From: Novosphingobium sp. 32-60-15 | GTDB taxonomy: Bacteria; Pseudomonadota; Alphaproteobacteria; Sphingomonadales; Sphingomonadaceae | Direction: 5' to 3' | DNA: 64,000 bases | Assembly: GCF_002280675.1 (NCBI RefSeq) | Contig: NZ_NCEN01000011.1 | Location: 1 to 64,000, forward strand | The notes under the pieces: model-generated | The model's input: only the letters and a program-made list of their open reading frames with translations | Told to the model about the DNA's origin: nothing | Databases searched by the model: none | In this document: piece after piece, positions 17,856 through 27,306 of the stretch | Numbering within the stretch: position 1 is the first letter of the stretch | How the letters are laid out: each line of letters starts with the position of its first letter | Translations under genes and position numbers: made by a program

Positions 17856-18371
17856 TCAAAGTTTCCCCGCGCCCGGTGCGGTGATCGCAGGCGGCGGGGC
17901 GGCGCTGATGGTTTCTTCGCCGCGCAACACGCGGGCGGCGCGCTGGATGGCGCGGATCAGGCGGGGGTAGACGCCGCAGCGGCAGATGTTGGTAATGGCC
18001 CTGGCGATATCCTCGTCGGCCGGATTGGCGTTGGCCGTTAGCAGGGCGGCAGCAGCCATGACTATGCCCGGCGTGCAAAAGCCGCACTGGATGGCCTGCT
18101 CGGCCACCAGCGCTTGCTGCACGGGATGCGAACGATCAGACGAAAGCCCTTCGATCGTGGTAATGTTGCGGCCTTCAGCCTCGCCCAGCAGCAGCGTGCA
18201 ACTGGGCATGGCCTGACCATCGACGATGACCATGCACGCGCCGCATTCCCCCGTGCCGCAGCCATATTTGGTGCCGGTAAGGTTTGCGCCATCGCGCAGC
18301 GCCCACAGCAGCGGCGTATCGTCCTCAAGACGATACTGGACGGGCTGATTGTTCACGGTGAGGCGGGCCAT
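17856..18371 (-). CDS. 2Fe-2S subunit of xanthine dehydrogenase-family oxidase (IorA-like)
   Basis: This is the small electron-transfer subunit of a molybdenum hydroxylase. The plant-type 2Fe-2S motif is GCGTGECGACMV with the fourth Cys in MPSCTLLLG. The second cluster has CGFCTPG and NICRCGVYPRL. At 171 aa it fits isoquinoline 1-oxidoreductase alpha or aldehyde dehydrogenase small subunits. The large molybdopterin subunit that normally follows is absent on both sides, so the partner must be elsewhere or lost. Confidence 0.85.
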   Translation of the reverse strand: MARLTVNNQPVQYRLEDDTPLLWALRDGANLTGTKYGCGTGECGACMVIVDGQAMPSCTLLLGEAEGRNITTIEGLSSDRSHPVQQALVAEQAIQCGFCTPGIVMAAAALLTANANPADEDIARAITNICRCGVYPRLIRAIQRAARVLRGEETISAAPPPAITAPGAGKL

Positions 18372-18403
18372 GGGCGGGGCTTAGCGCGGAGAAGCCCCTG
18401 CGA

Positions 18404-19168
18404 TCAATCCCGCCAGCTGCGATCAATCTTGTCGATCCGCCGGGTCCATGCGGCAAAGTCCGCCGCGCCGGGGGCGCCACCTGCATTCACTTGGCCAAGA
18501 TCGCGCTGGTGCACGGCCACCACGTCATCGGGCACACGCACCACCGGTTGGCCCATGGACAGCGTCGCCATCTGGATTTCACAGGCGCGCTGCAGGCTCC
18601 ACTGCATCAGGAACATCATCTGGAGAGTGGGCGCGAGTACAACAGGGCCATGATTGCGCAGCATCAGGATGCGCTTGTTGCCCAAGTTGGCCAGCAGGCG
18701 CTCACCCTCTTCGGCGCGTACGGTGACGCCTTCAAAATCGTGATAGGCCAATTGCCCCGCAAAATTGCAGGCATAAAAATTGACCGGCATCAGCCCTTCT
18801 TCAAGGCTGCATACGGCCATCGTCGCGGTGGTGTGGACATGCGAAATGGCGTGTGCCCAGGGCAAGTGGCGGTGGAAATAGGCGTGCTGGGTGAAGCCTG
18901 CCTTGTTTACAGGATACGGGCTGCCATCCAGCGTATTGCCATCAATGTCGATCTTGACGAGGTTGGACGCGGTCACCTCGCTGTACAGCAGGCCGAACGG
19001 GTTGATCAGGAACGCGCCCTCTTCATCGGGCACTTTCAATGAAATGTGATTGTAGATCGATTCCGACCAGCCAAGATGATCGTAAATCCGGTAACACGCA
19101 GCCAGATCCTGCCGTGCCTGCCATTCGGCATCGCTACATTCGACATTGGGTCGCAATTGGGTGGCCAT
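18404..19168 (-). CDS. Class II aldolase/adducin family protein
   Basis: This is a zinc-dependent aldolase-fold protein. ESIYNHISLKVPDEEGAFLI is the substrate phosphate loop, AISHVHTTATMAV holds zinc-ligand His residues, and ILMLRNHGPVVLAPT the third. At 254 aa it is close to the hypothetical class II aldolase group rather than to fuculose-1-phosphate aldolase. ATG 19168 is chosen because GGAGAG lies 6-8 bases upstream; the frame extends to 19264 without support. It lies 32 bases upstream of the 2Fe-2S gene on the same strand. Confidence 0.82.
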   Translation of the reverse strand: MATQLRPNVECSDAEWQARQDLAACYRIYDHLGWSESIYNHISLKVPDEEGAFLINPFGLLYSEVTASNLVKIDIDGNTLDGSPYPVNKAGFTQHAYFHRHLPWAHAISHVHTTATMAVCSLEEGLMPVNFYACNFAGQLAYHDFEGVTVRAEEGERLLANLGNKRILMLRNHGPVVLAPTLQMMFLMQWSLQRACEIQMATLSMGQPVVRVPDDVVAVHQRDLGQVNAGGAPGAADFAAWTRRIDKIDRSWRD

Positions 19169-19196
19169 CGCGCGCTCTCCGGATATATTGATTGCT

Positions 19197-19823
19197 ATGT
19201 GCAACTTGTATCGCATGACCGGCAACGTGCAAGCCATCGCGCAGATGTTTGCGCCCGTAGCCAATGCGCAAATGAACCTGCCCGCATTTCACGAAATATA
19301 CCCCGACCGCGATGCGCCAGTGCTGGTGGCCGATGAAGGCGCACGGCGGATTGAAACGATGCGTTGGGGCTGGCCGCCGTTTGGTGATGTGAAGCGCCCG
19401 GTGACGAATATCCGCAACCTTGCCTCGCCCATGTGGCGCGCGGCACTGGCTGATCCGGCTCGGCGATGCCTTGTGCCGGTGACCGAATTTTCCGAATGGT
19501 CGCAAGCGGCAGATCCGGCGACGGGCCGCAAACGCAAGCATTGGTTTGGATTGAAGGACCAGCCGCTGTTCGCCTTTGCAGGACTGTGGCGACAGGCGGA
19601 GGATGGCGCGCGGTTCGCGTTTCTCACCTGCGCGCCCAATGACATGGTCGGCCGCATTCATCCCAAGGCGATGCCGGTGATTATTGGATCGGCTGAGGAT
19701 GCGGATCATTGGCTTTCGGCAGACGGTGCGGGCGCGGCGGCGATGCAGCGCGGCTATCCCGATGCGGCGATGATGGAGGTTGCGTATCCGGAGGAACCGC
19801 CAGCGCAGGCAAGCTTGTTCTGA
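19197..19823 (+). CDS. SRAP-domain protein (HMCES/YedK), abasic-site DNA-protein crosslinker
   Basis: SRAP proteins shield abasic sites in single-stranded DNA by a thiazolidine link through Cys2. The start at ATG 19197 is required because it gives MCNLYRMT, exposing Cys2 after Met removal; the frame opens 17 codons earlier. Other active-site parts are TNIRNLASPMW (Asn), LVPVTEFSEW (Glu) and RIHPKAMPVI (His). 208 aa. It is divergent from the aldolase gene with only 28 bases between starts, so the two promoters overlap the opposite genes. Confidence 0.93.
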   Translation: MCNLYRMTGNVQAIAQMFAPVANAQMNLPAFHEIYPDRDAPVLVADEGARRIETMRWGWPPFGDVKRPVTNIRNLASPMWRAALADPARRCLVPVTEFSEWSQAADPATGRKRKHWFGLKDQPLFAFAGLWRQAEDGARFAFLTCAPNDMVGRIHPKAMPVIIGSAEDADHWLSADGAGAAAMQRGYPDAAMMEVAYPEEPPAQASLF

Positions 19824-19825
19824 CG

Positions 19826-20539
19826 CTATTTGCCCTCGCCCTCCCAACGACGCTGCACACGGCGTTCAATCGCGCGGAACAACGCGTCAAGGTCTTGGCG
19901 GTTCACGTCTAGGACTTCGTCCCATTCCTCCAGAACGGCATCCAAGTCGGCTCTTTCGTAAGCGCCTGCCCAGCCGATTTCCGGTGTTGGTGGTGCTTGA
20001 ACGGGGGTGTGAGGCCATGCGTGGCCGGTGAGATTGTTGTAGAGCCAGCCTGCGCCGATCAGCGCGATGACATTCAGCAGCAGTGGCAGCATCAGGCCAA
20101 GCCAGCCGCCGTCAGGAGCATTTGCCGCCAGCGCGCCGACAATGGCGCAGGCGCCGCCGGGCGGGTGCAGGCAGCGCGTATATGTCATCACCGCAATGGC
20201 GATGCCGACGGAGAGGCCCGATGCAAGCATGGGCACCGCAACGGTATGGCCGACAATGAGCCCTGCCAATGCTGAAAGCATGCTTCCGCCCAGTACCGAC
20301 CAAGGCTGCGCCAAAGGACTGGCAGGAACCGCAAAGACCAGCACGGCGGATGCTCCGATCGGGGCAATAATCCACGGCCAATGGTAGGTATCGGGCAATG
20401 ACAGGCCAAACACAGCCGCCAGAGCGACGCCGATCAGCGCACCTGTGGCACCACGCGCCCAGCCCAGACGCCCGCCAAAGCGCAATTGTCCAATGGCCAT
20501 CGGGCGGGGGAGTTTGAACATCTGGCAGCTTCCTCTCAT
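19826..20539 (-). CDS. HPP family membrane protein
   Basis: This is an integral membrane protein with four to five hydrophobic segments. The family signature is TRCLHPPGGACAIVGAL, which gives the name HPP. The C-terminal 60 residues are soluble and acidic (YERADLDAVLEEWDEVLDVN). HPP proteins have been linked to nitrite transport in plants and cyanobacteria, but the bacterial role is open. The stop is 2 bases from the SRAP stop (convergent). The first Met is used; MFKLPRPM is a possible later start. Confidence 0.8.
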   Translation of the reverse strand: MRGSCQMFKLPRPMAIGQLRFGGRLGWARGATGALIGVALAAVFGLSLPDTYHWPWIIAPIGASAVLVFAVPASPLAQPWSVLGGSMLSALAGLIVGHTVAVPMLASGLSVGIAIAVMTYTRCLHPPGGACAIVGALAANAPDGGWLGLMLPLLLNVIALIGAGWLYNNLTGHAWPHTPVQAPPTPEIGWAGAYERADLDAVLEEWDEVLDVNRQDLDALFRAIERRVQRRWEGEGK

Positions 20540-20576
20540 CTACCATGCTCTTTCGGTTGCCCAAGCAGGACAGACA

Positions 20577-20610
20577 AGAAAAAAGGGGCCAGCCCGAAGG
20601 CCAGCCCCTT
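20577..20610 (-). terminator. Terminator of the rplM-rpsI operon
   Basis: Read on the minus strand there is a 12-bp stem (two G-U pairs) closed by TTCG, then TTTTCTT. It sits 29 bases after the rpsI stop. Confidence 0.85.
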
Positions 20611-20638
20611 GATTTCGTTCGGCAGAAGCCGCGCGAGA

Positions 20639-21187
20639 TTAACGCTTCGAGAACTGGAAGCTCTTGCGGGCCTTGGCCTTGCCGTACTTCTTACGTTCAA
20701 CGACGCGCGGATCGCGGGTCAGGAAGCCAGCAGCCTTTACGGCGCTGCGCAGTTCGGGTTCGAACTTCGACAGGGCCTGGGCAATACCGTGCTTTACCGC
20801 GCCGGCCTGGCCCGAAAGACCACCACCCTTGACGGTGCAGACGATGTCGTACTGCTCTTCGCGACCGGCAACCTGGAACGGCTGGTTGATCACCAGACGC
20901 AGGGTTGGGCGGGCGAAATAGACTTGCTGGTCACGGCCATTGACGGTGACTTTGCCCGAGCCGGGCTTGAGCCATACGCGGGCAACGGCGTCCTTGCGGC
21001 GGCCGGTTGCATACGAACGGCCCTGCGCATCAACTTCGCGGTCGCGAATTGGTGCAGGCGGACCCGTGCGGATGACAGGTGCTGCAACTTCGCCGTCTTC
21101 AGCAGGTGCCGAAGTGGTGACAGGAGCAGCAGCGGTCAGATCCTTGAGATCAGCCAGGCTGGATACTGTGTTGTCGGTGTCGGCCAT
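20639..21187 (-). CDS. rpsI: 30S ribosomal protein S9 (uS9) with N-terminal extension
   Basis: The S9 core runs from about residue 57: [39 protein letters not shown] and the C-terminal [17 protein letters not shown], whose last Arg reaches the P-site tRNA. About 50 acidic, Ala/Pro-rich residues precede it, making 182 aa against about 130 in E. coli. It follows rplM by 2 bases, the conserved L13-S9 operon. Confidence 0.95.
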   Translation of the reverse strand: MADTDNTVSSLADLKDLTAAAPVTTSAPAEDGEVAAPVIRTGPPAPIRDREVDAQGRSYATGRRKDAVARVWLKPGSGKVTVNGRDQQVYFARPTLRLVINQPFQVAGREEQYDIVCTVKGGGLSGQAGAVKHGIAQALSKFEPELRSAVKAAGFLTRDPRVVERKKYGKAKARKSFQFSKR

Positions 21188-21189
21188 GA

Positions 21190-21669
21190 TTATGCACCCA
21201 CCTTGTTCTTGCGGTTCATCGAAGCGACGTCGAGCGCCACTGGCTGGGTGCCTGCATGCGGGTGTTCAGCCCCTGCATAAAGGTGAAGAGCGCGCATCTG
21301 CGCACGGCCCAAAGGACCACGCGGGATCATGCGTTCGACCGCCTTTTCAATCACACGCTCAGGGAAACGGCCGCTGAGGACCTTGTCCGCAGTCACTTCC
21401 TTGATGCCGCCGGCATAACCGGTGTGCTTGTAGTAGATCTTGTTCTTCAGCTTGTTGCCGGTCAAACGCACCTTGTCGGCGTTGATCACGACAACGTGAT
21501 CGCCGCAATCGACGTGAGGTGTGAAGCTTGGCTTGTGCTTGCCGCGCAGACGATTGGCGATGACGACGGCCAGACGGCCAACCACCAGACCTTCGGCATC
21601 GATCAGATGCCAGTTCTTTACCACCTCGGCCGGTTTAATCGACCGGGTGACCTTGCTTAGTGCCTTCAT
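21190..21669 (-). CDS. rplM: 50S ribosomal protein L13 (uL13)
   Basis: uL13 is an early assembly protein of the large subunit. Clear motifs are [53 protein letters not shown] and [20 protein letters not shown]. At 159 aa it is slightly longer than E. coli L13 through its C-terminus. It is the first gene of the rplM-rpsI operon; the 158-base gap upstream to ctaA should hold the promoter. Confidence 0.95.
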   Translation of the reverse strand: MKALSKVTRSIKPAEVVKNWHLIDAEGLVVGRLAVVIANRLRGKHKPSFTPHVDCGDHVVVINADKVRLTGNKLKNKIYYKHTGYAGGIKEVTADKVLSGRFPERVIEKAVERMIPRGPLGRAQMRALHLYAGAEHPHAGTQPVALDVASMNRKNKVGA

Positions 21670-21827
21670 GGCGCTTCGGTTCCCTGAATTTCAATCCACC
21701 GGACACGGCAGGCGAATACCTGTGCATCACGGCGAGGAAGCGCGCCTCTGTTGCATATGCCCGCCAGAGTCAAGCAAATCAGGGTGTTTTGGGAGAGGTA
21801 AAATAATACCTTCCCGAAAATAGTCCG

Positions 21828-22883
21828 TCAAAAACGCCTCGTCCCCAACACATGCGCGCTCCACACCGTTGCTGCCACCAGCAGCGCGCCGACCAGTTGG
21901 TGCAGCACGGCGAGCCATAGTGTTACGCCGCTCCATACGGTGAGGATGCCGAGGAGGACTTGGGTGCCGAAGACCGAGTGGAGGACCACCGAAGCTTTGC
22001 GGTTGAGCGGGCGCAAGGCTCTGGCGAGGACGACCAGCACGGCGACCACCACCCATGCCCACCAGCGGTGGATGAAGTGGACGAGGAACGGGTCTGACAG
22101 GAGGGCGTGCGATGCCCCGAGCGCCCAATCGACGCCAGCGGGGTACAGGTTGCCCTGCATCAGCGGCCATGCGTCCCAATTGAACCAGCCGCCACCTGCC
22201 GATGTGCCCGCACGCATCCCGGCAACGAGCGCGCCGTAGAACAATTGCACAAGCAGCGCGATCAAGGCCAAAGCGCCAAGACCGCCCAGCTTCGCGCGGC
22301 GCTCCCCCTTGGCCAACGCGACCAGATCAAGCGCGGTCCAGATCAACCCGCCCAGCGTGAACAGCGCGACGAGCAAGTGCGCGGCGAGGCGGAAGTGGCT
22401 GACTTTCACATCATTGACGATGCCGGATTTGACCATCCACCAGCCGACTGCGCCTTGTGCCGCGCCAAGCGCCAGAAGTGCAAGGAGGCGGGGCTTGTAA
22501 CCTTGCGGAATACGCCCCTTGATCCAGAACCATGCAAGCGGTGCGGCAAAGACGAGGCCGATGGTGCGCGCCAGCAGCCGGTGAACCCATTCCCAGAAGA
22601 AGATGAACTTGTAGGCGCTGAGCGTCATACCAGCGGGGCCGTTGATCAACTGGTACTGCGGAGTGGCCTGATAAGCCGCGAATTCTGCCTGCCACTGCGC
22701 GTCTGTAATCGGCGGGATGGTGCCGGTAACAGGCTTCCATTCGGTGATCGAAACACCCGATTCGGTAAGCCGCGTAATGCCACCCACTGCGACGATGGTG
22801 ATGACCATCAAGGCGACGATAAACAGCCAGCGCGCAAGGGCTTGGGCGTTGGATTTCAGCAGAGGCGAAGTGGCATCAGACAT
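21828..22883 (-). CDS. ctaA: Heme A synthase (CtaA/COX15)
   Basis: The enzyme oxidises the C8 methyl of heme O to make heme A for cytochrome oxidase. It is an eight-helix membrane protein with paired conserved histidines: FFWEWVHRLLAR, KVSHFRLAAHLL, LVHFIHRWWAW and WLAVLHQLVGALL. GGITRLTESGVSITEWKPVT is the typical first periplasmic segment. The start is set at ATG 22883 (MSDATSPLLKSN); the frame extends 32 codons upstream. 351 aa. Confidence 0.92.
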   Translation of the reverse strand: MSDATSPLLKSNAQALARWLFIVALMVITIVAVGGITRLTESGVSITEWKPVTGTIPPITDAQWQAEFAAYQATPQYQLINGPAGMTLSAYKFIFFWEWVHRLLARTIGLVFAAPLAWFWIKGRIPQGYKPRLLALLALGAAQGAVGWWMVKSGIVNDVKVSHFRLAAHLLVALFTLGGLIWTALDLVALAKGERRAKLGGLGALALIALLVQLFYGALVAGMRAGTSAGGGWFNWDAWPLMQGNLYPAGVDWALGASHALLSDPFLVHFIHRWWAWVVVAVLVVLARALRPLNRKASVVLHSVFGTQVLLGILTVWSGVTLWLAVLHQLVGALLVAATVWSAHVLGTRRF

Positions 22884-22989
22884 GGTGCGGGCACTGCTCC
22901 TGCGCCCCAAAAAGCGCAAGAGGCATTGTTTGTCGGGGCTGCATGGCTCTTGGGGCAGGGTGACGGGAGATGATCGCACCCCTTGCGTG

Positions 22990-23006
22990 ATGATACACTA
23001 TAACAT
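22990..23006. promoter_or_regulatory. Candidate Zur box
   Basis: ATGATACACTATAACAT matches the Zur operator ATGTTATANTATAACAT at all but two defined positions. It ends 13 bases before the MerC-like gene, inside its promoter region. Confidence 0.6.
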
Positions 23007-23019
23007 ATATGAGTAGCAG

Positions 23020-23391
23020 ATGAGTGACGCCATACTTGCCTTGCGCACCCGGCTGGACCGGATCGGGGTGCTCCTTTCGGGGCTGTGCCTGATTCATTGT
23101 GTGGCGGGGCTGTTCCTTGTGGGAATGCTGGGCGTGGGCGGTGGTGTTCTGCTCAATCCTGATATTCACCGCTGGGGTTTGGTGTTTGCGCTGGTGATTG
23201 GCGCTGCGACCATCGGCATTGGCGCGCTGCGGCATGGGCGGTTTCTGCCATTGGCGATTGGCAGCATCGGGCTGAGTTTGATGGCGGGTGCCGTGGCGGT
23301 GGGCCATGGCAGTGAAGAAGTGGCGTTGACCGTGAGCGGCGTGCTGCTGGTGGCGACAGCGCACATCCTCAACATGCGGCACGCACACTAA
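23020..23391 (+). CDS. MerC family membrane protein
   Basis: This 123-residue protein has four hydrophobic segments and the family's vicinal cysteine motif SGLCLIHCVAGL in the first. It ends in a His-rich tail (NMRHAH). MerC proteins were first known as mercuric-ion importers, but no merR, merA or merT is present. The candidate Zur box at 22990-23006 argues that this relative handles zinc or another divalent metal. It is a single gene with ATG at 23020. Confidence 0.82.
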   Translation: MSDAILALRTRLDRIGVLLSGLCLIHCVAGLFLVGMLGVGGGVLLNPDIHRWGLVFALVIGAATIGIGALRHGRFLPLAIGSIGLSLMAGAVAVGHGSEEVALTVSGVLLVATAHILNMRHAH

Positions 23392-23432
23392 GCGCTACTT
23401 GCACCACGCCATCCCCGCGCTAAAGCGGCGGC

Positions 23433-24443
23433 ATGAGCGATACCCTATCCCTTACCGTGAATGGCGAACCGCGCCGCGCCGCGCCCGGATCAATTGCCGA
23501 TCTGGTGCGTAGCCTTGAATTGAACCCAGCCAAAGTGGCGGTGGAGCGCAATGGCGAGATCGTGCCGCGATCAACGCTGGCAAACGTCCAGATCGCCGAT
23601 GGTGATGTGCTGGAAATCGTGCATTTTGTGGGTGGAGGACAGACCGACGTGACGAATACTACGGATACTTGGCCAAAAGACACTTGGACCGTTGCGGGCC
23701 GGACTTTCACTTCGCGCCTGATCGTGGGCACCGGCAAGTACAAGGACTTTGAACAGAACGCAGCCGCTGTAGCGGCTTCGGGCGCGGAAATCGTGACCGT
23801 GGCGGTGCGGCGGGTGAACGTGTCCGATCCCAAAGCGCCAATGCTGACCGATTTCATCGACCCCCAAAAGATCACGTACCTGCCCAACACCGCCGGATGC
23901 TTTACTGCCGAAGACGCGATCCGCACATTGCGATTGGCGCGCGAGGCTGGCGGCTGGGATCTGGTGAAGCTGGAAGTGCTGGGCGAAGCGCGCACGCTCT
24001 ATCCCAACATGATCGAAACCATCCGAGCAACCGAAGTGCTGGCCAAGGAAGGCTTCTTGCCGATGGTGTACTGCACCGATGATCCGATTGCGGCCAAGCA
24101 ACTGGAAGATGCAGGCGCGGTGGCCGTGATGCCATTGGGCGCGCCGATTGGATCGGGCCTTGGCATCCAGAACCGCGTCACCATCCGCCTGATCGTGGAA
24201 GGTGCCAAAGTGCCGGTGTTGGTTGATGCGGGCGTTGGCACCGCGTCTGATGCCGCCGTGGCGATGGAACTGGGCTGCGATGGGGTGTTGATGAACACCG
24301 CGATTGCCGAAGCCAAAGACCCGCTGCGCATGGCGCGCGCGATGAAGCTGGCGGTTGAGGCTGGGCGTGATGCGTACTTGTCGGGCCGGATGGGCACACG
24401 CAAATATGCTGATCCGAGCAGTCCGTTGGCGGGTTTGATTTAA
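23433..24443 (+). CDS. thiG: ThiS-ThiG fusion: sulfur carrier and thiazole synthase
   Basis: Residues 1-68 are ThiS ([10 protein letters not shown], then [14 protein letters not shown] with the carrier Gly-Gly). Residues about 84-336 are ThiG ([34 protein letters not shown] with the Schiff-base Lys, and [20 protein letters not shown]). ThiG forms the thiazole of thiamine from deoxyxylulose phosphate, dehydroglycine and ThiS thiocarboxylate. Fusion hides the ThiS C-terminal glycine that must be adenylated, so cleavage or another solution is needed. No TPP riboswitch was seen in the 41-base gap upstream. Confidence 0.93.
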   Translation: MSDTLSLTVNGEPRRAAPGSIADLVRSLELNPAKVAVERNGEIVPRSTLANVQIADGDVLEIVHFVGGGQTDVTNTTDTWPKDTWTVAGRTFTSRLIVGTGKYKDFEQNAAAVAASGAEIVTVAVRRVNVSDPKAPMLTDFIDPQKITYLPNTAGCFTAEDAIRTLRLAREAGGWDLVKLEVLGEARTLYPNMIETIRATEVLAKEGFLPMVYCTDDPIAAKQLEDAGAVAVMPLGAPIGSGLGIQNRVTIRLIVEGAKVPVLVDAGVGTASDAAVAMELGCDGVLMNTAIAEAKDPLRMARAMKLAVEAGRDAYLSGRMGTRKYADPSSPLAGLI

Positions 24444-24496
24444 GGCCCGACAAGCCCACCCCCCCGACCGTTCTCTCAGGCGGGAGGGGGGAAGTC

Positions 24497-24973
24497 TTAG
24501 CGGTGGCTGCCGAGCATGTTGGCGTGGGTAATCGCCACGGCCAAGGCATCTGACGCATCTTCGCCGGCAAGCTTCACGCCCGGCAGCAGGATTTTCAGCA
24601 TGTGCTGGATCTGCTGCTTTTCCGCGCCGCCGGTGCCGACCAGCGCCTTTTTGATCACTTTGGTCGAGTATTCCTCAACCGGGATGCCCGAGCGCGCGAT
24701 GGACAGCATGGCAACGCCGCGCGCTTGCCCCAGTTTGAGCGTGGATTGCGGGTTCACGTTCATGAACACTTCTTCCACCGCGCCTGCATCCGGCCCGTAA
24801 AGCGCGATGACCTCGGCAAGTGCGGCATCGAGTTCGACAAGGCGCTCGGCCATGCTGGTCTTGGCATTGGTGCGGATCTGGCCATTGGCGACGTGGCGCA
24901 AGTTGCTGCCGGATTTTGAGATCACGCCCCAACCGGTGACGGTAAGGCCGGGGTCGATGCCGAGGATGATCAT
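24497..24973 (-). CDS. ruvC: Holliday junction endonuclease RuvC
   Basis: RuvC cuts four-way junctions symmetrically during recombination repair. The acidic catalytic residues are seen in [26 protein letters not shown] and [16 protein letters not shown]. 158 aa. It is the last gene of a tight cluster yebC - DUF3147 - ruvC with 1-base gaps. No ruvA or ruvB is in the window. Confidence 0.95.
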   Translation of the reverse strand: MIILGIDPGLTVTGWGVISKSGSNLRHVANGQIRTNAKTSMAERLVELDAALAEVIALYGPDAGAVEEVFMNVNPQSTLKLGQARGVAMLSIARSGIPVEEYSTKVIKKALVGTGGAEKQQIQHMLKILLPGVKLAGEDASDALAVAITHANMLGSHR

Positions 24974-24974
24974 A

Positions 24975-25325
24975 TCAGAGCCGCAAGCCCAAACGCGGGC
25001 CGAAATGCATCATGGCCAAGTATAGAACAACCGTAAGCGCGCAGCCGGCGGCCAATGCCATCCAGAATGGCAAGCCCATACGCAGCATTTGCGGGATTGC
25101 CAGAAACATCGGGAGGGACGGGAGGACATACCAGAAGGTTGCCTCTGCATGGACCGCCATGTTTTCAGCATCTGGCCGCTGCTGCCAAAGCAGGATCATG
25201 CCGAGAACCGACACAAGCGGCAAAGAGGCCACCAAAGCGCCAACTGCCGGGAGCTTTCGTCCGATCTCGGCGATCAGAGCAATCAGCACGCCTGACAGTA
25301 GCGCTTTTGCGACCAGGGCGAACAT
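24975..25325 (-). CDS. DUF3147 family membrane protein
   Basis: This small inner-membrane protein (116 aa) has four predicted helices. [20 protein letters not shown] resembles the DUF3147 core. The function is unknown. It sits between yebC and ruvC with single-base spacing on both sides, so it is translated from the same message. Confidence 0.72.
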   Translation of the reverse strand: MFALVAKALLSGVLIALIAEIGRKLPAVGALVASLPLVSVLGMILLWQQRPDAENMAVHAEATFWYVLPSLPMFLAIPQMLRMGLPFWMALAAGCALTVVLYLAMMHFGPRLGLRL

Positions 25326-25326
25326 G

Positions 25327-26091
25327 TCAGCCCAGCTTCTCCATCACGTCATCGGGGATTTCGTAATTGCCCCAGACGGTCTGGACGTCGTCATCGTCAT
25401 CCAGCACGTCGATGAGCTTTAGCAGGGTTGCAGCGTCATCAGCCGAAACTTCGGTTTTGATGCTCGGCTTCCATGCCAGTTTCACGCCTTCGGCCTCACC
25501 CAAGGTCTTTTCCAGCTCGCGCGCAACCTCGTGAAGATTTTCGATCGCGACCCAGATCTGGTGGCTGCCGGGATTTTCATCACCATCGCCCATATCTGAT
25601 TCGACATCGTCGGCGCCCGCTTCAATCGCGGCTTCGAGTACCTTTTCCTCGTCACCCACCGAGCCGGGGTACTCGATCAGGCCAAGCCGTTCGAAGCCGT
25701 GGCTGACGGCACCGCTGGCACCAAGGTTGCCGCCGTTCTTCGAGAACGCGGTGCGCACGTTGGTGGCTGTACGGTTGCGGTTGTCGGTCAACGCTTCGAC
25801 GATCACGGAAACGCCGCCCGGGCCATAGCCTTCGTAGCGCACCTCTTCGTAATTATCGCCTTCGCCCTTGGTTGCCTTGTCAATGGCGCGGGCGATGTTG
25901 TCCTTGGGCATCGACTGCGCTTTGGCCGCGTTGACGGCGGCGCGCAGGCGCGGATTCATGTCGGGATCGGGCATGCCCATCTTGGCCGCGACGGTGATTT
26001 CGCGGCTGAGTTTGGAGAACTGCGCCGAACGCTTTTTGTCCTGCGCACCCTTGCGGTGCATGATGTTTTTAAACTTGGAATGGCCTGCCAT
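25327..26091 (-). CDS. YebC/PmpR family protein
   Basis: Family members bind DNA as transcription regulators, and some help ribosomes through proline runs. The signature N-terminus [20 protein letters not shown] is complete. [16 protein letters not shown] and [19 protein letters not shown] are conserved blocks, and the acidic C-terminal third ([19 protein letters not shown]) is typical. 254 aa. It is the first gene of the yebC-DUF3147-ruvC unit, a widely conserved neighbourhood. Confidence 0.93.
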   Translation of the reverse strand: MAGHSKFKNIMHRKGAQDKKRSAQFSKLSREITVAAKMGMPDPDMNPRLRAAVNAAKAQSMPKDNIARAIDKATKGEGDNYEEVRYEGYGPGGVSVIVEALTDNRNRTATNVRTAFSKNGGNLGASGAVSHGFERLGLIEYPGSVGDEEKVLEAAIEAGADDVESDMGDGDENPGSHQIWVAIENLHEVARELEKTLGEAEGVKLAWKPSIKTEVSADDAATLLKLIDVLDDDDDVQTVWGNYEIPDDVMEKLG

Positions 26092-26206
26092 GGTCCGTGC
26101 TTCTTGCTGGTCTTGCGGGAATGTGGGTTGCCCCTAGCCGACGACGCGCTTGCGGGCAATGTTTGCCCGATGGGTTTGCCCGATGACCATTCCAGCGGGG
26201 TTCGGG

Positions 26207-26524
26207 TTAAAGCAGTACCGCCGTACCGCTGACGCTGACCATCAACATGGATCCGCGCGCGCCAATGGTTTCATAATCGATATCGACGGCGATCACGGCA
26301 TTGGCACCCAATGCGCGCGCCTTGTCTTCAAGTTCGCGCAAAGCCTGTTCGCGTCCGCGCGAAAGGACTTCTTCGTACTTGCCCGAACGGCCGCCGAAAA
26401 TATCGGTAATCGAGGCGAAAAGGTCGCGCACAATGTTTGCGCCAAGGATCACCTCGCCGGTAACAACGCCAAGATAGCGCTGTACCGGACGACCTTCGAT
26501 AAGGCTGGTGGTAGACAAAAGCAT
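26207..26524 (-). CDS. YbjQ family protein
   Basis: This 105-residue protein has the YbjQ (UPF0145) pattern: [34 protein letters not shown] and [18 protein letters not shown]. The family forms pentamers and was once called heavy-metal-binding; the true role is unknown. No signal peptide. It is a single gene. Confidence 0.88.
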   Translation of the reverse strand: MLLSTTSLIEGRPVQRYLGVVTGEVILGANIVRDLFASITDIFGGRSGKYEEVLSRGREQALRELEDKARALGANAVIAVDIDYETIGARGSMLMVSVSGTAVLL

Positions 26525-26568
26525 GGTAGGCCTTCCGCTGTTTCTATCCAGTAGGCCTACCCCAATTC

Positions 26569-26805
26569 TTATTCGATGCCGAGAGCGGTTTTGTAGAGTT
26601 CCAGAACGGCTTCCATTTCGCGGCGGTCATCGGGCTTCATCTTGCGCAGACGCACGACCTGCCGCATGATTTTGGCATCATAGCCAACCGCTTTGCCTTC
26701 GTTGTAGACGTCCTTGATGTCGTCGCCGATGCCCTTCTTTTCCTCTTCGAGGCGTTCGATGCGCTCAATCAACAGGCGCAGGCGGTCGTCGGCAGTTTCG
26801 GCCAT
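26569..26805 (-). CDS. gapR: GapR nucleoid protein (UPF0335/DUF2312)
   Basis: This 78-residue coiled-coil protein shows [19 protein letters not shown] and [20 protein letters not shown]. GapR in Caulobacter clamps over-twisted DNA ahead of replication and transcription. The sequence is full length and nearly all helix. The family is almost confined to alphaproteobacteria, which supports the taxonomic call. Confidence 0.92.
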   Translation of the reverse strand: MAETADDRLRLLIERIERLEEEKKGIGDDIKDVYNEGKAVGYDAKIMRQVVRLRKMKPDDRREMEAVLELYKTALGIE

Positions 26806-26912
26806 CGGGAAATCTCCGGGTAACGGGTGAATCAGTTGGCGGCGCTGATAGACGCGCCGCCGCCTATCGGCAAAGAGCAGCTTGTGGAAATCTTGAACTC
26901 TGCCGCTATGCT

Positions 26913-27242
26913 TCAGTGTGTTCCGCCGTTTTTCTTCAGGCTTTCATCCATGCGCGCCAGTTGTTCGGGCGTGGCTTCGGTCTGGAAACGCGCTTTCCAT
27001 TCAGCGGCGGGAAGGCCGTGAATAGCCTCGCGCGCGGCGGCTTTATCAAGGCCAGCGCCGGCATCGATGATCCAATCGGCCAGGCAATTGCGGCAAAAGC
27101 CGGCAAGGCCCATCAAATCAATGTTTTGCGCATCATGGCGGTGACGCAGATGGCGCACCAGACGGCGGAACGCAGCGGCGGCAACCGCATCAGGCAGCGT
27201 GTCCAATGGCTCGTCCTGAGTACGTGTTGAATTCGTATCCAT
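26913..27242 (-). CDS. DUF1244 family protein
   Basis: The conserved block is [20 protein letters not shown] followed by [10 protein letters not shown], with a CxxC pair characteristic of DUF1244. 109 aa, complete. No reaction is assigned to this alphaproteobacterial family. An N-terminal extension of about 25 polar residues precedes the domain. It is divergent from pyk with 64 bases between starts. Confidence 0.85.
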   Translation of the reverse strand: MDTNSTRTQDEPLDTLPDAVAAAAFRRLVRHLRHRHDAQNIDLMGLAGFCRNCLADWIIDAGAGLDKAAAREAIHGLPAAEWKARFQTEATPEQLARMDESLKKNGGTH

Positions 27243-27306
27243 TGTAATGGTCCTTGGGTTTTTTTAGGCCATACGCCATAGCGCGTGACATTGATGCATA
27301 AGGAGT

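Noticed and set aside
23020..23391. Mercury resistance locus
   Set aside because: Only a MerC-like gene is present, without merR, merT, merP or merA, and its promoter carries a Zur-like site.
23392..23432. TPP riboswitch before thiSG
   Set aside because: The gap is only 41 bases and shows none of the conserved riboswitch segments.
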